In this document: positions 24,056-31,931 of the stretch, piece after piece
Layout of the letters: each line of letters starts with the position of its first letter
Numbering within the stretch: position 1 is the stretch's first letter
Source: Candidatus Altarchaeota archaeon
GTDB taxonomy: Archaea; Altiarchaeota; Altiarchaeia; IMC4; QMZM01
DNA: 44,314 nt
Reading direction: 5' to 3'
Assembly (NCBI GenBank): GCA_016931955.1
Contig: JAFGDV010000043.1
Span: forward strand, 1 to 44,314
Translations under genes and position numbers: made by a program
Notes under the pieces: generated by a model
Databases searched by the model: none
Seen by the model: the letters and a program-made list of their open reading frames with translations, nothing else
What the model was told of the DNA's origin: nothing

Positions 24056-25097
24056 CTTTAACACCTCCTTTAGCTCTGTTGAATCCTTTAACAGCGACTG
24101 CTGTATTTTTCAGCAGCTGGAATGCGCTCTCCTGGTCAGGCCAGCCGCCTAGGCCGCAATCCGGTCCCGCATACATTATGCGTTCACCGAAGATTCTATA
24201 CGCTCTATCAAGCCTCCTACTGATCACTTCAGTAGACTCCGACAAGGACACCGCATCAACAGGATTTTTAGGTGAAGATTCCTTCTTCCCCCTATAATCC
24301 GCCACGATGCCGTAGATGTTGGTGCGGGAGACGCCGACACGGAGAAACTTGTCATATGACTCCAGATCCCTTAGATCGATTTCCCCAAGCGCCTTAGGGT
24401 CTTCGGCGGATTCTATGCCAATGACATCAATACCGTCGACCTCATACACTAAGTCTACACTGTTAGGGGAATGTATGTGGATCTGAACATCCAAGTCAAC
24501 GCCACCCACAGCAGTCTCCAGGGCAGATATCAAGTCGTCTCTATCAGCTACTATGTTGGGGTTCAATCCCAGAGAAGGCTCATCGATGCACACCGTCTTG
24601 GTCTTCAGATGCTTTTTATCCAGGATAGAGTTTTCGATAAATCGGGATACTGAATGGGCAAGATTCTGCAAAAGATCGCCTTGGACCTGCAATCCCGCCT
24701 TCGCCAGATAGAGCTCTAAAGGACCAGTAACACAAACGCGCAGCTCCAATGGGGTGCCGCCTTCTTTAAAGTGTTTTCTTGCGACGCCGTCCAAGGCAGA
24801 GACCTCAGGTATTACTGCATATTTTTTCCTTACAACCCAAGGCTCCTCAGGCTCACAGAAATCTTCTATGATTTCGGAAAAGCTGGAGATCATGTCCATC
24901 ACCTGAGGAAAATTAGGCCTCACAATGCCTGAATCGATCTTCTCCCGCATCATCTCGGAGACCACTTCATTAAATTGTTTTTTCCCAGAATCGGATGCTT
25001 CACCTCGGACCATTGCTAAACCAATGCCCTGAAGCCTTTTTTTATCAACATCCGCTGGGAGGGGGAAGCTCCCGATGTCATCTGATAGTATACTCAT
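24042..25097 (-). CDS. metE: Core MetE-like (archaeal) methionine synthase
   Basis: This 351-residue protein corresponds to the C-terminal catalytic barrel of MetE without the N-terminal folate-binding half, as in the archaeal core-MetE enzymes. It starts DDIGSFPLP (catalytic-barrel start), has VCVTGPLELYL, CIDEPSLGLNPN, the zinc-ligand strand QIHIHSPNS, GIESAED and the zinc Cys in AGPDCGLGGWP (residues about 312-322). The usual His-x-Cys pair appears here as His-x-His, a change worth noting. Characterised archaeal core MetE uses methylcobalamin to methylate homocysteine, so a corrinoid partner is expected. That fits the divergent transporter genes. It is first in a unit with the small zinc-knuckle protein. 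Confidence 0.82.
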   Translation of the reverse strand: MSILSDDIGSFPLPADVDKKRLQGIGLAMVRGEASDSGKKQFNEVVSEMMREKIDSGIVRPNFPQVMDMISSFSEIIEDFCEPEEPWVVRKKYAVIPEVSALDGVARKHFKEGGTPLELRVCVTGPLELYLAKAGLQVQGDLLQNLAHSVSRFIENSILDKKHLKTKTVCIDEPSLGLNPNIVADRDDLISALETAVGGVDLDVQIHIHSPNSVDLVYEVDGIDVIGIESAEDPKALGEIDLRDLESYDKFLRVGVSRTNIYGIVADYRGKKESSPKNPVDAVSLSESTEVISRRLDRAYRIFGERIMYAGPDCGLGGWPDQESAFQLLKNTAVAVKGFNRAKGGVKDALS

Positions 25098-25134
25098 GTT
25101 GTTTATCTATTGATGTGGTAGGTTAAATCCCATC

Positions 25135-25153
25135 GTTGGCTATTTTATCCAAC
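25135..25153. promoter_or_regulatory. 19-bp palindromic operator, copy 1
   Basis: GTTGGCTATTTTATCCAAC: arms GTTGG and CCAAC, with the right half TTATCCAAC identical to copy 2 at 25762-25780. It lies in the gap between the divergent metE-like gene and the ECF-S gene, immediately upstream of a TATA box (TATTTATAG, about 25156-25164) for the latter, so a bound protein could block both promoters. The regulator is unknown. Confidence 0.7.
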
Positions 25154-25185
25154 AGTATTTATAGAAAAACGCAGAATTATTAAAC

Positions 25186-25719
25186 ATGAAAGGATTCAAT
25201 CCAGGGATCCTGTCAGGCAGCATCCTGGCTATCGCAGGTTTAAGGCTGATGATGGCACCCTACCCCAACATAGAACCCATAATGTTCTTTGTGTTAACAA
25301 CAGCATTAGTCTTCGGTCCACTGGCTGGATTCCTGCTCGGCCTGGGGACGATGATAGTGTCAGACTTCTACATAGGCCTCTTGGGTCCGTGGACATTGTA
25401 TACATCATTCACCTACGGCATGGTTGGGCTGGCGGCTGGATTCATCGGCTTGAAAAAGAAGGAATGGAACCGCACAGGATTAACTTTGTTGGCCTTCGCG
25501 TTGACAGTATTCTATGACATGGTGACGGCGACATTCTGGGCCCTGCAGACCCTACAGCCACTGACGATAGTATACGCACTACAGATTCCATTCACTTTGC
25601 TGCACCTGAGTAACTGCGTTTTCGTCTGCATTTTCGCTCCATACATGATGAAGGCCTTCGAGACTGTGAAGGATTTTTCGATCACAGGCTGCTTTAAGAG
25701 GTTTTGGTCATATGTCTGA
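25186..25719 (+). CDS. ECF transporter S component (candidate corrinoid-type)
   Basis: This 177-residue, very hydrophobic protein has about six membrane helices and a shape typical of substrate-binding S components of energy-coupling-factor importers: the segment PIMFFVLTTALVFGPLAGFLLGLGTMIVSDFYIG (about 33-65), then LYTSFTYGMVGLAAGFIG and a last helix before a basic tail. S components bind a vitamin or metal and share an ATPase/EcfT module, which is not in this window. The position between a methylcobalamin-type MetE and two DUF4430 surface proteins, with a shared operator, makes a corrinoid or cobalamin precursor the favoured substrate. That is inference. The first ATG after a clear TATA box (TTTATAG) was chosen. 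Confidence 0.75.
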   Translation: MKGFNPGILSGSILAIAGLRLMMAPYPNIEPIMFFVLTTALVFGPLAGFLLGLGTMIVSDFYIGLLGPWTLYTSFTYGMVGLAAGFIGLKKKEWNRTGLTLLAFALTVFYDMVTATFWALQTLQPLTIVYALQIPFTLLHLSNCVFVCIFAPYMMKAFETVKDFSITGCFKRFWSYV

Positions 25720-25761
25720 TGGTTTTGGTTTTTAAGGTTGATGGGGTAATAATTTAACAGG

Positions 25762-25780
25762 GTTGGATAAATTATCCAAC
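25762..25780. promoter_or_regulatory. 19-bp palindromic operator, copy 2 (perfect)
   Basis: GTTGGATAAATTATCCAAC is a perfect palindrome with 9-bp arms around a single A. It matches copy 1 at 25135-25153 in both outer arms and the right half. It lies 8 nt before the ATG of the first DUF4430 gene and covers the region where TATA box and start site should be, as expected for a repressor site. Confidence 0.78.
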
Positions 25781-25788
25781 TTGAGAGG

Positions 25789-26790
25789 ATGGATGGAAAA
25801 ACACTGATAACAGGCGTGGCATTGATACTCTTAATATCAAGCGTCAGCGCGATCAAAGTCGGTGTCATAGTAGAGTACCCAAATGGGGGAATACACAAGG
25901 AATGCATCACTGTGCAAGCATACGAGAATGGATACCAGGTAATGGAAAAAACCAGTCTAAGCCTAGACTGGAGCTTCCATGAACTATGGGGGCACAGCCT
26001 GTGCTCAATCAACGAAGTCGGCTGCCCATCAGAGAACTGCTGGTGCAACCCAGAATACTGGGGCTTCTACATAATGCACACCGGAGAAAACGAATGGACG
26101 TACTCACCAACAGGATTCGACGGAGGCTCATCCTGCGCGGAACACTACTGCGCACATGAAGGAGATTTGATAGGTTTAGCATACGGGGAATGGGGGACAA
26201 AACCTGAGACATTCATATTCAACGAAGTCTGCCCCACCTTATACAAGAGGGTAAGGGATCAGGTATTTAACATATCCATAGAGCCTGATGAGGCATACGC
26301 GACAGAGCCGGTAACGGTAACCGTTCTAGACAAAGACGAAGAACCCATACCAGAGGCCACAGTGGAGGTCTACGCCGGCAGGGCAGGAATATCAAAGCAC
26401 GTCTTTTCTGGGAAAACAGACGAAAACGGAGAAATAACATTCACCCTCCAAGAGGAAGGCGACTACGAAGTCAGAGTCAACGCAGCAGACTACCATCCAC
26501 CGCAAAAGTATGTGAGCCTGAAAGTCATGAGATTATCTACCACAACTACTACGACGACTATGACAACCTCGACAAGCACAACGACTACGACAACAAGAAC
26601 GACCACAAGCACAACAACGACCTCTACAAGCATTACTACAACATCAACTACAACGACGACAAGCACGACCACGACAATACAGAAGCCAGAGATCACCGGG
26701 AAGGCTATATCCAGTAGTGGATACGGCACATTGGTTGTGGCCCTCCTAGTCGTTGTCGCAATCTATGCAATATACGCTAAACAAATTTAA
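25789..26790 (+). CDS. Surface-anchored DUF4430 protein with Ig-like domain and Thr stalk
   Basis: This 333-residue secreted protein begins with a signal peptide (about 1-20). Residues about 22-160 form a DUF4430-like domain, the beta-grasp-type fold also found as the C-terminal half of transcobalamin: IKVGVIVEYPNGG, GYQVMEKTSLSL, HSLCSINEVGC, YWGFYIMH...WTYSPTGFDGG and GDLIGLAYGEWG. It has extra Cys pairs (CPSENCWC, CAEHYC) that should form disulfides. A carboxypeptidase-regulatory/Ig-like domain follows (about 163-245, VTVLDKDEEPIPEATVEVYAG, GEITFTLQEEGDYEVRV), then a poly-Thr stalk (about 248-300) and a C-terminal membrane anchor (GTLVVALLVVVAIYAIYA). It could capture a ligand outside and hand it to the ECF-S protein. 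A perfect palindromic operator precedes it. Confidence 0.82.
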   Translation: MDGKTLITGVALILLISSVSAIKVGVIVEYPNGGIHKECITVQAYENGYQVMEKTSLSLDWSFHELWGHSLCSINEVGCPSENCWCNPEYWGFYIMHTGENEWTYSPTGFDGGSSCAEHYCAHEGDLIGLAYGEWGTKPETFIFNEVCPTLYKRVRDQVFNISIEPDEAYATEPVTVTVLDKDEEPIPEATVEVYAGRAGISKHVFSGKTDENGEITFTLQEEGDYEVRVNAADYHPPQKYVSLKVMRLSTTTTTTTMTTSTSTTTTTTRTTTSTTTTSTSITTTSTTTTTSTTTTIQKPEITGKAISSSGYGTLVVALLVVVAIYAIYAKQI

Positions 26791-26819
26791 TAGGGCGAAC
26801 CTGCATAGTATATAACATT

Positions 26820-27401
26820 ATGGCCCACAGGATCCCCCTACTTGTGATACTTTTTCTCGTCGCGGCTTCGGCGGATGCTGCCAGGGTGGGCGTCGTCGTC
26901 GAATTCCCCAACGGCGGAGTGTTCATGAAATGCGTTGACGTGGATGGGGGAGAGAACGCTTACAGGGTGATGCAGGAGACCGAGCTACCGATCACTTGGA
27001 CAGAACACGAAAACGGCCACAGCCTGTGCGCAATCCTGGACACCGGCTGCCTGGATACGGGATGCGTGTGCAAGACAAAATACTGGAACTTCTACGTGAA
27101 CCATGGGAGAGGATGGACTCACTCAAGCGTAGGATTAGATGGAGGCCCCTCATGCGAAGAACACTACTGCGCAAGAGACAGAGACATGATAGGCTTCACA
27201 TACGACGCATACGATAAAAAGCCTCCAGGGATAGGATACAGAGAAGTCTGCCCAGAGGAAAAAACTGAAGAGATGGAAGAGCCTGACATCATGGGTAGGG
27301 TCATCTCGTACCCTACGGAGAACGCCGGCTACATCACAGCAATAATCCTGCTGCTCCTCTTGACGGCGTACTTCATCTATAAGCCTTGGAACTATATTTA
27401 G
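26820..27401 (+). CDS. Surface-anchored DUF4430 protein, short paralogue
   Basis: This 193-residue paralogue of the preceding gene has a signal peptide (about 1-19), one DUF4430-like domain (about 20-140: ARVGVVVEFPNGGVF, NAYRVMQETELPI, HSLCAILDTGC, YWNFYVNHGRGWTHSSVGLDGG, CEEHYC, DMIGFTYDAYDKKPPG), and a C-terminal membrane helix (ITAIILLLLLTAYFIY), but no Ig-like domain and no Thr stalk, so its domain should sit close to the membrane. All the paired cysteines of the first copy are kept. A long and a short binder in tandem suggest relay of a ligand from the surface to the membrane transporter (inference). A TATATAAC word precedes the ATG, but I see no palindrome here. Confidence 0.82.
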   Translation: MAHRIPLLVILFLVAASADAARVGVVVEFPNGGVFMKCVDVDGGENAYRVMQETELPITWTEHENGHSLCAILDTGCLDTGCVCKTKYWNFYVNHGRGWTHSSVGLDGGPSCEEHYCARDRDMIGFTYDAYDKKPPGIGYREVCPEEKTEEMEEPDIMGRVISYPTENAGYITAIILLLLLTAYFIYKPWNYI

Positions 27402-27431
27402 TCTGCCTCTTAAATCATATACGGTGAGAAA

Positions 27432-28841
27432 ATGGTGGAAAGGGTAGGCATATTAGTCATCAGCTACGGTTCACGGGCCGCCTCAATGATAGACGCATTC
27501 TCTAGGAGCGAAAAATACGAAGTAGAATTGTACATAGCAGACAAACAAAAGAATCCATTCAACCTGGAAAAAGCAACAGTGCATAAGGTCATACCCGATC
27601 TAGACATTGAAAAGATCATCGAATTCACTAAAAGACATAAAGACTGCATAGACTTCGGAATATGCGGGCCAGAGGGGCCGATAATAGAAGGCATCAGAGA
27701 CAGGATAGAGGGGGAATTCAATATCCCGTTAATCTGCCCGACCAAGGAGTACGCCCTCGAAGTAAGCAAGGTCGCCCAAAGACACCTCCTAGAGGAAAGC
27801 TGCCCGGAAACCAATCCCAGATTCAAGGTCTTCGAGAAATCAGGGTACAAGAACGAGAAAGAGGTAAAAAAAGCGGTCTGGAAGTGGCTGGATGAGCTCA
27901 AAAACCAGGCGGCTGTGAAACCAGACAGGCCAGGATACGGTAAAGGCGTCGGCGTCTGGGGAGACCACTTCAGGTGCAGGAGGGAGCTCTTCGACCACTT
28001 CATGTCAATATACGAGCACGACGCAGTGATAATAGAGGAGAAAATAGATGGAGAAGAATCATCCTTCCAGTGCTTCTGCGACGGAAAAAATATTGTTCCT
28101 TTACCTGACACCAGAGACTACAAGAGGGCGTTCGAAGGAGACCTGGGACCGAACACCGGCGGCATGGGCTGCTACAAAGACTACGGAGACTACCTGCCCT
28201 TCATGACCAAGAAAGACAGGGAAGACGAACTTGATGCAGTAAACAAGATATTCAAGAAGATGAAGGCTGAAGGGGCAGGAGACGGTCTAAGGGGGATACC
28301 ATTCTATGTTGCATTCATCCACTCAAAGGAGGGAGCGAAGATCCTCGAAATAAACTCGAGAGGCGGAGACCCGGAAATAGCCGCATTAATGCCTCTGCTA
28401 GAAGACGACTTCATAGACGTCTGTTATTCAATGATCGAAGGAAAACTGAAGAAAGTCAACGTTGACCCAAGGGCGGTGGTATTAACCTACAAGGTGCCCC
28501 CAAGCTACGGCGGATTCATGAGTAGATTCCACGAAGAAGTGGATGAGGGGGAGGTTGGGATTGCCGCGGACCTCACTCCAGCGTACAGGCTGAGGGAAAA
28601 ATACGGAGACGATCTAAGGGTCTACCCCGGTTCCATGGAGCTCCGAGACGGACAGACCTTTCCGGGGAAATCAAGGGCAGTATGCTGTGTAGGGATAGCT
28701 GAGAGCATAGAGAAGGCCAGATTCATCTCACAGGAGGGCATAAGATCCATAAAGGGGGGAGCCCTCTGGTTCAGAGACGACGTAGCCTCCTCAGAACACA
28801 TCAACAAGAGCATAACACATATGAAGGAGTTAAGGGCTTAA
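27432..28841 (+). CDS. purD: Phosphoribosylamine-glycine ligase
   Basis: This 469-residue archaeal PurD (GAR synthetase) joins phosphoribosylamine and glycine using ATP, the second step of purine synthesis. An N-terminal domain with a divergent start (VERVGILVISYGSRAASMIDAFSRSEKYEVELYIA) precedes GICGPEGPIIEGI, the ATP-grasp domain with KPDRPGYGKGVGVWGDHF, the metal/ATP residues in INSRGGDPEIAALMPLL, and a C-terminal domain (TYKVPPSYGGF, VYPGSMELRDGQ, RAVCCVGIAESIEKA). The length and the archaeal insertion are normal for the group. Its 3' end overlaps the convergent lipoprotein gene by 4 bp. The other purine genes lie 3 kb downstream, separated by minus-strand genes. Confidence 0.93.
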   Translation: MVERVGILVISYGSRAASMIDAFSRSEKYEVELYIADKQKNPFNLEKATVHKVIPDLDIEKIIEFTKRHKDCIDFGICGPEGPIIEGIRDRIEGEFNIPLICPTKEYALEVSKVAQRHLLEESCPETNPRFKVFEKSGYKNEKEVKKAVWKWLDELKNQAAVKPDRPGYGKGVGVWGDHFRCRRELFDHFMSIYEHDAVIIEEKIDGEESSFQCFCDGKNIVPLPDTRDYKRAFEGDLGPNTGGMGCYKDYGDYLPFMTKKDREDELDAVNKIFKKMKAEGAGDGLRGIPFYVAFIHSKEGAKILEINSRGGDPEIAALMPLLEDDFIDVCYSMIEGKLKKVNVDPRAVVLTYKVPPSYGGFMSRFHEEVDEGEVGIAADLTPAYRLREKYGDDLRVYPGSMELRDGQTFPGKSRAVCCVGIAESIEKARFISQEGIRSIKGGALWFRDDVASSEHINKSITHMKELRA

Positions 28842-29452
28842 GGCTTACAGACACCACACGGAACATAGCCTTCGCTTTCGGCATCTTCTCTGGAAGAAAA
28901 ACAGACAATGTTCTCGGGCTTGATCTTCTTAGCATAGCGACAGTCGCAGTTGTGATATTTATCCGATGATAAGCTGCCGACAAAATTTGTTCCAGGAGGA
29001 CAGCTGAGAGCAGAGCAAGAATCATTGGGCTGCGTCGAGGTAGTAGTTGTTGTGGTGGAAGTCGTAGTTGTGGTAGTGGTGGAGGTGCAGGCCGACATCC
29101 TTGTCGTTGTAATCCAGTCCAGGGTAGATGTTGTTGTCGTATCTGCTGGTTGGGGGCACTTCTGGGATTCATTTACTATGGAGCCGTCATAACATACGTA
29201 TCTCAGAACCTTCACCAATTGAGGCTCTACTCTGGGGCATTCCTCAGGACTTCCTTCAATGGTTCCGCCGGGGCACACGTAGTTTATAACATCAACCTTC
29301 TCCGGCTTCTCTATCTCACACCTCCCAGGATCAGATACTATGCTCCTGTCAGGGCACACGTAGTTCACAACAGAAGAGGTTCTGGTTTTCTCGGTGACGC
29401 AGGCTGCTAGGAGGGCTAATATCAAGAGGAATGGGATGGCTCTGATCTCCAT
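28838..29452 (-). CDS. Lipoprotein with Cys-rich repeats, Thr linker and Ada-like zinc domain
   Basis: This 204-residue lipoprotein starts at the ATG at 29452, in front of the signal MEIRAIPFLLILALLAAC (lipobox LAAC). An upstream ATG at 29485 would add a non-signal extension. The mature part has three tandem modules of about 33-35 residues with the pattern V-x-N/R-YVC-x-D/G-G/R-S/T-I-V/E...C (about 28-100), a poly-Thr/Ser linker (about 103-137) and a C-terminal domain CSALSCPPGTNFVGSLSSDKYH followed by NCDCRYAKKI, FSSREDAESEGYVPCGVCKP. The latter matches the Ada-type four-Cys zinc-binding fold seen in secreted nucleases and surface proteins, so it may bind DNA or metal outside the cell. Function unknown. 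Confidence 0.82.
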   Translation of the reverse strand: MEIRAIPFLLILALLAACVTEKTRTSSVVNYVCPDRSIVSDPGRCEIEKPEKVDVINYVCPGGTIEGSPEECPRVEPQLVKVLRYVCYDGSIVNESQKCPQPADTTTTSTLDWITTTRMSACTSTTTTTTTSTTTTTTSTQPNDSCSALSCPPGTNFVGSLSSDKYHNCDCRYAKKIKPENIVCFSSREDAESEGYVPCGVCKP

Positions 29453-29468
29453 ATAATACTTTATATTT

Positions 29469-30215
29469 CTAAATAAAAATATCAAGATAATTCCCTACAA
29501 AGGCTGCTGCCAGACCACCCGCAGTCGTCGCGATAAAATTCGTCAAATGCTTGTCTAATCTCTTCCTCTCCACAGTAGCACCAATAAAGCTGTCCACATT
29601 ACAACCAAGAAAACCGGCGAAAGCACCAATAAAGAGCACCCCCAAATGTCTACCAAACAACAAGGGAATAGAGGATATCAATGCTGCACCGACCAAGGCA
29701 GCAATTAATCCATAAATAGAAACAGCGCCGCTCCTGCCGACCTCCACCCTCTTCCAGGAGGTTATAAGCCAAGGACGCTTCTCATGGGCCTGACCCACCT
29801 CGGTCGCGAAGGTGTCAGCCATCGCCGTAGCCATGGAACCGACAACGGCGAAGAGCAAAGCAGGCAGACCAGTGAAAAAGAACAAGATAGAGAATATGGT
29901 GGCTGCGCCACCGTTACCGAACACGTTACGGAAGGATCTGACCCCCTCAGCAACCCGATACCCCTCCTTAACCGAGTACTTATATTTGGTGACAAGGTTG
30001 CCAAAAACAAAAAACCCTATCACAAGATATAGGAGAGGCCAATCCTCCAGCAGAGAAAATATGACGACCAAGCCAACAAATCCTGAAGCAATCAAAGCAG
30101 AGAAGTCAATCTTCCCCATCCAATAAGCCGACACAATAACTAAGATAGAAAGAAACACAGTCAACAAAAAATAAGGGTCAAGGTAATCCATCCTAAGTTT
30201 AAGATAGGGATTCAT
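29469..30215 (-). CDS. DUF92/TMEM19-family membrane protein
   Basis: This 248-residue polytopic membrane protein has about six helices. Family marks are TGLPALLFAVVGSMATAMADTFATEVGQAHEKRPWLITSWKRVEVGRSGAVSIYGLIAALVGA, with the conserved AD-x-x-A-x-E and G-x-x-G-x-V/I-S blocks, and the ending FLGCNVDSFIGATVERK. Relatives include the plant VTE6 phytyl-phosphate kinase, so an isoprenoid-phosphate kinase role in lipid recycling is plausible but not shown. It is upstream of the lipoprotein gene and separated from the DHPS-related gene by a hairpin element and a gene remnant. Confidence 0.85.
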   Translation of the reverse strand: MNPYLKLRMDYLDPYFLLTVFLSILVIVSAYWMGKIDFSALIASGFVGLVVIFSLLEDWPLLYLVIGFFVFGNLVTKYKYSVKEGYRVAEGVRSFRNVFGNGGAATIFSILFFFTGLPALLFAVVGSMATAMADTFATEVGQAHEKRPWLITSWKRVEVGRSGAVSIYGLIAALVGAALISSIPLLFGRHLGVLFIGAFAGFLGCNVDSFIGATVERKRLDKHLTNFIATTAGGLAAAFVGNYLDIFI

Positions 30216-30218
30216 AGG

Positions 30219-30254
30219 TTAAAACAAGCCCTCATCCTGAACATAGTTCTTCCC
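30219..30254 (-). pseudogene. Remnant of a duplicated DHPS-related gene 3' end
   Basis: Read on the minus strand, these 36 bases encode GKNYVQDEGLF and a stop. The intact gene at 30357-31883 ends GKNYVQDEDLF and a stop. The two stretches match at 29 of 36 bases. Six of the seven differences are silent (including TAA against TAG) and one changes Asp to Gly. Similarity stops at the Gly codon, immediately before a hairpin repeat. This looks like the tail of a former second, separately evolving copy, or recombination with a diverged homologue, rather than a recent target-site duplication. Confidence 0.7.
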
Positions 30255-30258
30255 CCAG

Positions 30259-30340
30259 CAAACTTTTCTTAAAAGTTTGATCAAAACAGGCACAGCACAT
30301 GCTTCGCTTGGCTGCGCTACCTCTTTTTTCTGGCACGACT
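30259..30340. repeat. Hairpin repeat unit with TTGATCAAAA motif
   Basis: A 9-bp perfect stem CAAACTTTT (30259-30267) and AAAAGTTTG (30271-30279) with loop CTT is followed by ATCAAAACAGG and a second, weaker pairing region (AGCACATGC...GCGCT) and a T-run. The stem plus the ATCAAAA tail matches the hairpin at 38144-38166 on the opposite strand. The unit separates the gene remnant at 30219-30254 from the intact gene. It may be a terminator or a small non-autonomous repeat. Confidence 0.6.
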
Positions 30341-30356
30341 TTATAATAAAAAAAAC

Positions 30357-31883
30357 CTAAAACAGGTCCTCGTCTTGAACATAGTTTTTGCCGGTTCTGA
30401 GGGCTATCTCCGCCTTCTCCAGTTCCCTGCCTAAGTAGGCTGCATGATAGAGGCTTTTCACCAAGCCCCTGAATATGATCTCCTTGTAGATTTGTTCTGC
30501 CCTATGTCCAGTGAATTTCAGTCTGGGTTCATCGTCTCTGTAAAAGACTACCTCGATGTTGCCAGAGATATATATGCTAAAAGAACATTCCTCCAGACCA
30601 TAATCGCTGACGGAGGCGGCCTCGATGGCCTTCAAAGCAGCCTCGCCAGGATTCCGTAAAATCCCAGGACTTCTCTTATCTTTAAGGGAGAGCAGGTCAA
30701 TGCCGAGATCCTTCGGCGCTTGCCCTCTTTTCTTTGAGAGATACATCATCTTAGCAGCCTTAGAAAGCTCCCCAACGGCGCCCTTCGTCTTACAGCTTGC
30801 TTCGGTCGAGAAAAGCAAGTCAACACCTAGCTCAGATGCAATGGATGCCAGCAGGGCATTAACGCCGAGTGAGTCAGCATCCAGCAACTCGGTGACGTTG
30901 CCACAACCCATCATCATAGGAATCTTTGAGTGTTTAGCCCTGAATTCATGGAATATCTGCAGTGAGTTCACCAAGCCGAGGTTCGGAGGATCCAACACTA
31001 AGTCTACTATGTATTTCCTGAAGCCAATATCCTCGAGCCTCTGGATTAAAGACTCGACAAGGGAGATCCTCTCACTGACTCCCTGGGGAACGCCTTTACT
31101 GTCCCTTGGTATGACTACCGCTGGGATATCCATGGAAGCCGCTACCTCATAGTTCGTCTGATCAAGGCTTAGGACTAGGTCAATACCGGAATCGACTGCA
31201 GACACTATCTCATTCGGATTAAGGGAGTCGATGCTTACCGGAACATCAACGACGGATTTAACGGCATCAACCAACCTGGGAACCTCCTTAGAGTAGTCCG
31301 CTCCATAGACCATCCCCAAATCCAATACTGAGGCGCCGGAGCCAACATAATAGGCGGCGGCCTTCTCCACTTCAGGATCGCTCAACTTAGGGGCGTTGGG
31401 GATCTCAGCAATAACATGCATCACCCCAGTTCCGAGAAAGACTGGCTTTCTGTCCCCAATACGCAGAACAGAGCCATCGGTTGAGGAATAGGCCCTTATG
31501 AGTTCTGATTCGATGCTAGCTCTAAGCTCCTTCCTTAACAGCTCGTCTGCGGGCGTCTCCTCAGAAAGCCTCAGATCAGTTTTGGATAACAGAGCAAGAA
31601 CCTGAGGCAGATCAGAGAAGTGCTTAGGTCCCTTGACACAGGGAATACGGAAGGCTTTACTAAGCTCGGAAAGACCTCCTACAACAGAACCGGGCACTAT
31701 GATCAGAGACACATCATCCAAATCCAGACCAGAAAGCTCATCCAAGACAAGCTCGGGAGACAAAAAAGAGGCAACATCTGTGTTGCATACGTGAACCTTC
31801 ACAGGGAGAGGGGCTGAGTCCGCGGCTTCTTTAACCGCCGACGAAGCATCCCGCCCAGTCAAGAGGAGAATGTGCTTTTTCAT
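30357..31883 (-). CDS. Dihydropteroate synthase-related protein (methanopterin type)
   Basis: This 508-residue protein belongs to the archaeal dihydropteroate-synthase-related family, found in methanogens and relatives and linked to tetrahydromethanopterin synthesis. An N-terminal domain (about 1-145) contains ILLLTGRDASSAV and GLDLDDVSLIIVPG. The DHPS-like barrel (about 150-400) contains AAAYYVGSGASVLDLGMVYGADYSKEVPRLVDAVKSVVDVPVSIDSLNPNEIVSAVDSGIDLVLSLDQ and a late DPPNLGLVNSL and MMGCGNVTELLDADSLGVNALLASIA. A short C-terminal domain follows. It probably binds a pterin, but the exact step (H4MPT or another pterin) is not settled for the family. It is divergent from purS. Its 3' end is partly duplicated downstream (30219-30254). 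Confidence 0.88.
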   Translation of the reverse strand: MKKHILLLTGRDASSAVKEAADSAPLPVKVHVCNTDVASFLSPELVLDELSGLDLDDVSLIIVPGSVVGGLSELSKAFRIPCVKGPKHFSDLPQVLALLSKTDLRLSEETPADELLRKELRASIESELIRAYSSTDGSVLRIGDRKPVFLGTGVMHVIAEIPNAPKLSDPEVEKAAAYYVGSGASVLDLGMVYGADYSKEVPRLVDAVKSVVDVPVSIDSLNPNEIVSAVDSGIDLVLSLDQTNYEVAASMDIPAVVIPRDSKGVPQGVSERISLVESLIQRLEDIGFRKYIVDLVLDPPNLGLVNSLQIFHEFRAKHSKIPMMMGCGNVTELLDADSLGVNALLASIASELGVDLLFSTEASCKTKGAVGELSKAAKMMYLSKKRGQAPKDLGIDLLSLKDKRSPGILRNPGEAALKAIEAASVSDYGLEECSFSIYISGNIEVVFYRDDEPRLKFTGHRAEQIYKEIIFRGLVKSLYHAAYLGRELEKAEIALRTGKNYVQDEDLF

Positions 31884-31931
31884 TTACCTGCGGTTAATTA
31901 TTTTTGTCTGCTGGTAAATAATTAAGAGAAA

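Noticed and set aside
25098..25185. A cobalamin riboswitch upstream of the ECF-S gene
   Set aside because: The gap is only 88 bp and holds none of the conserved B12-box sequence. A protein-binding palindrome explains the structure better.
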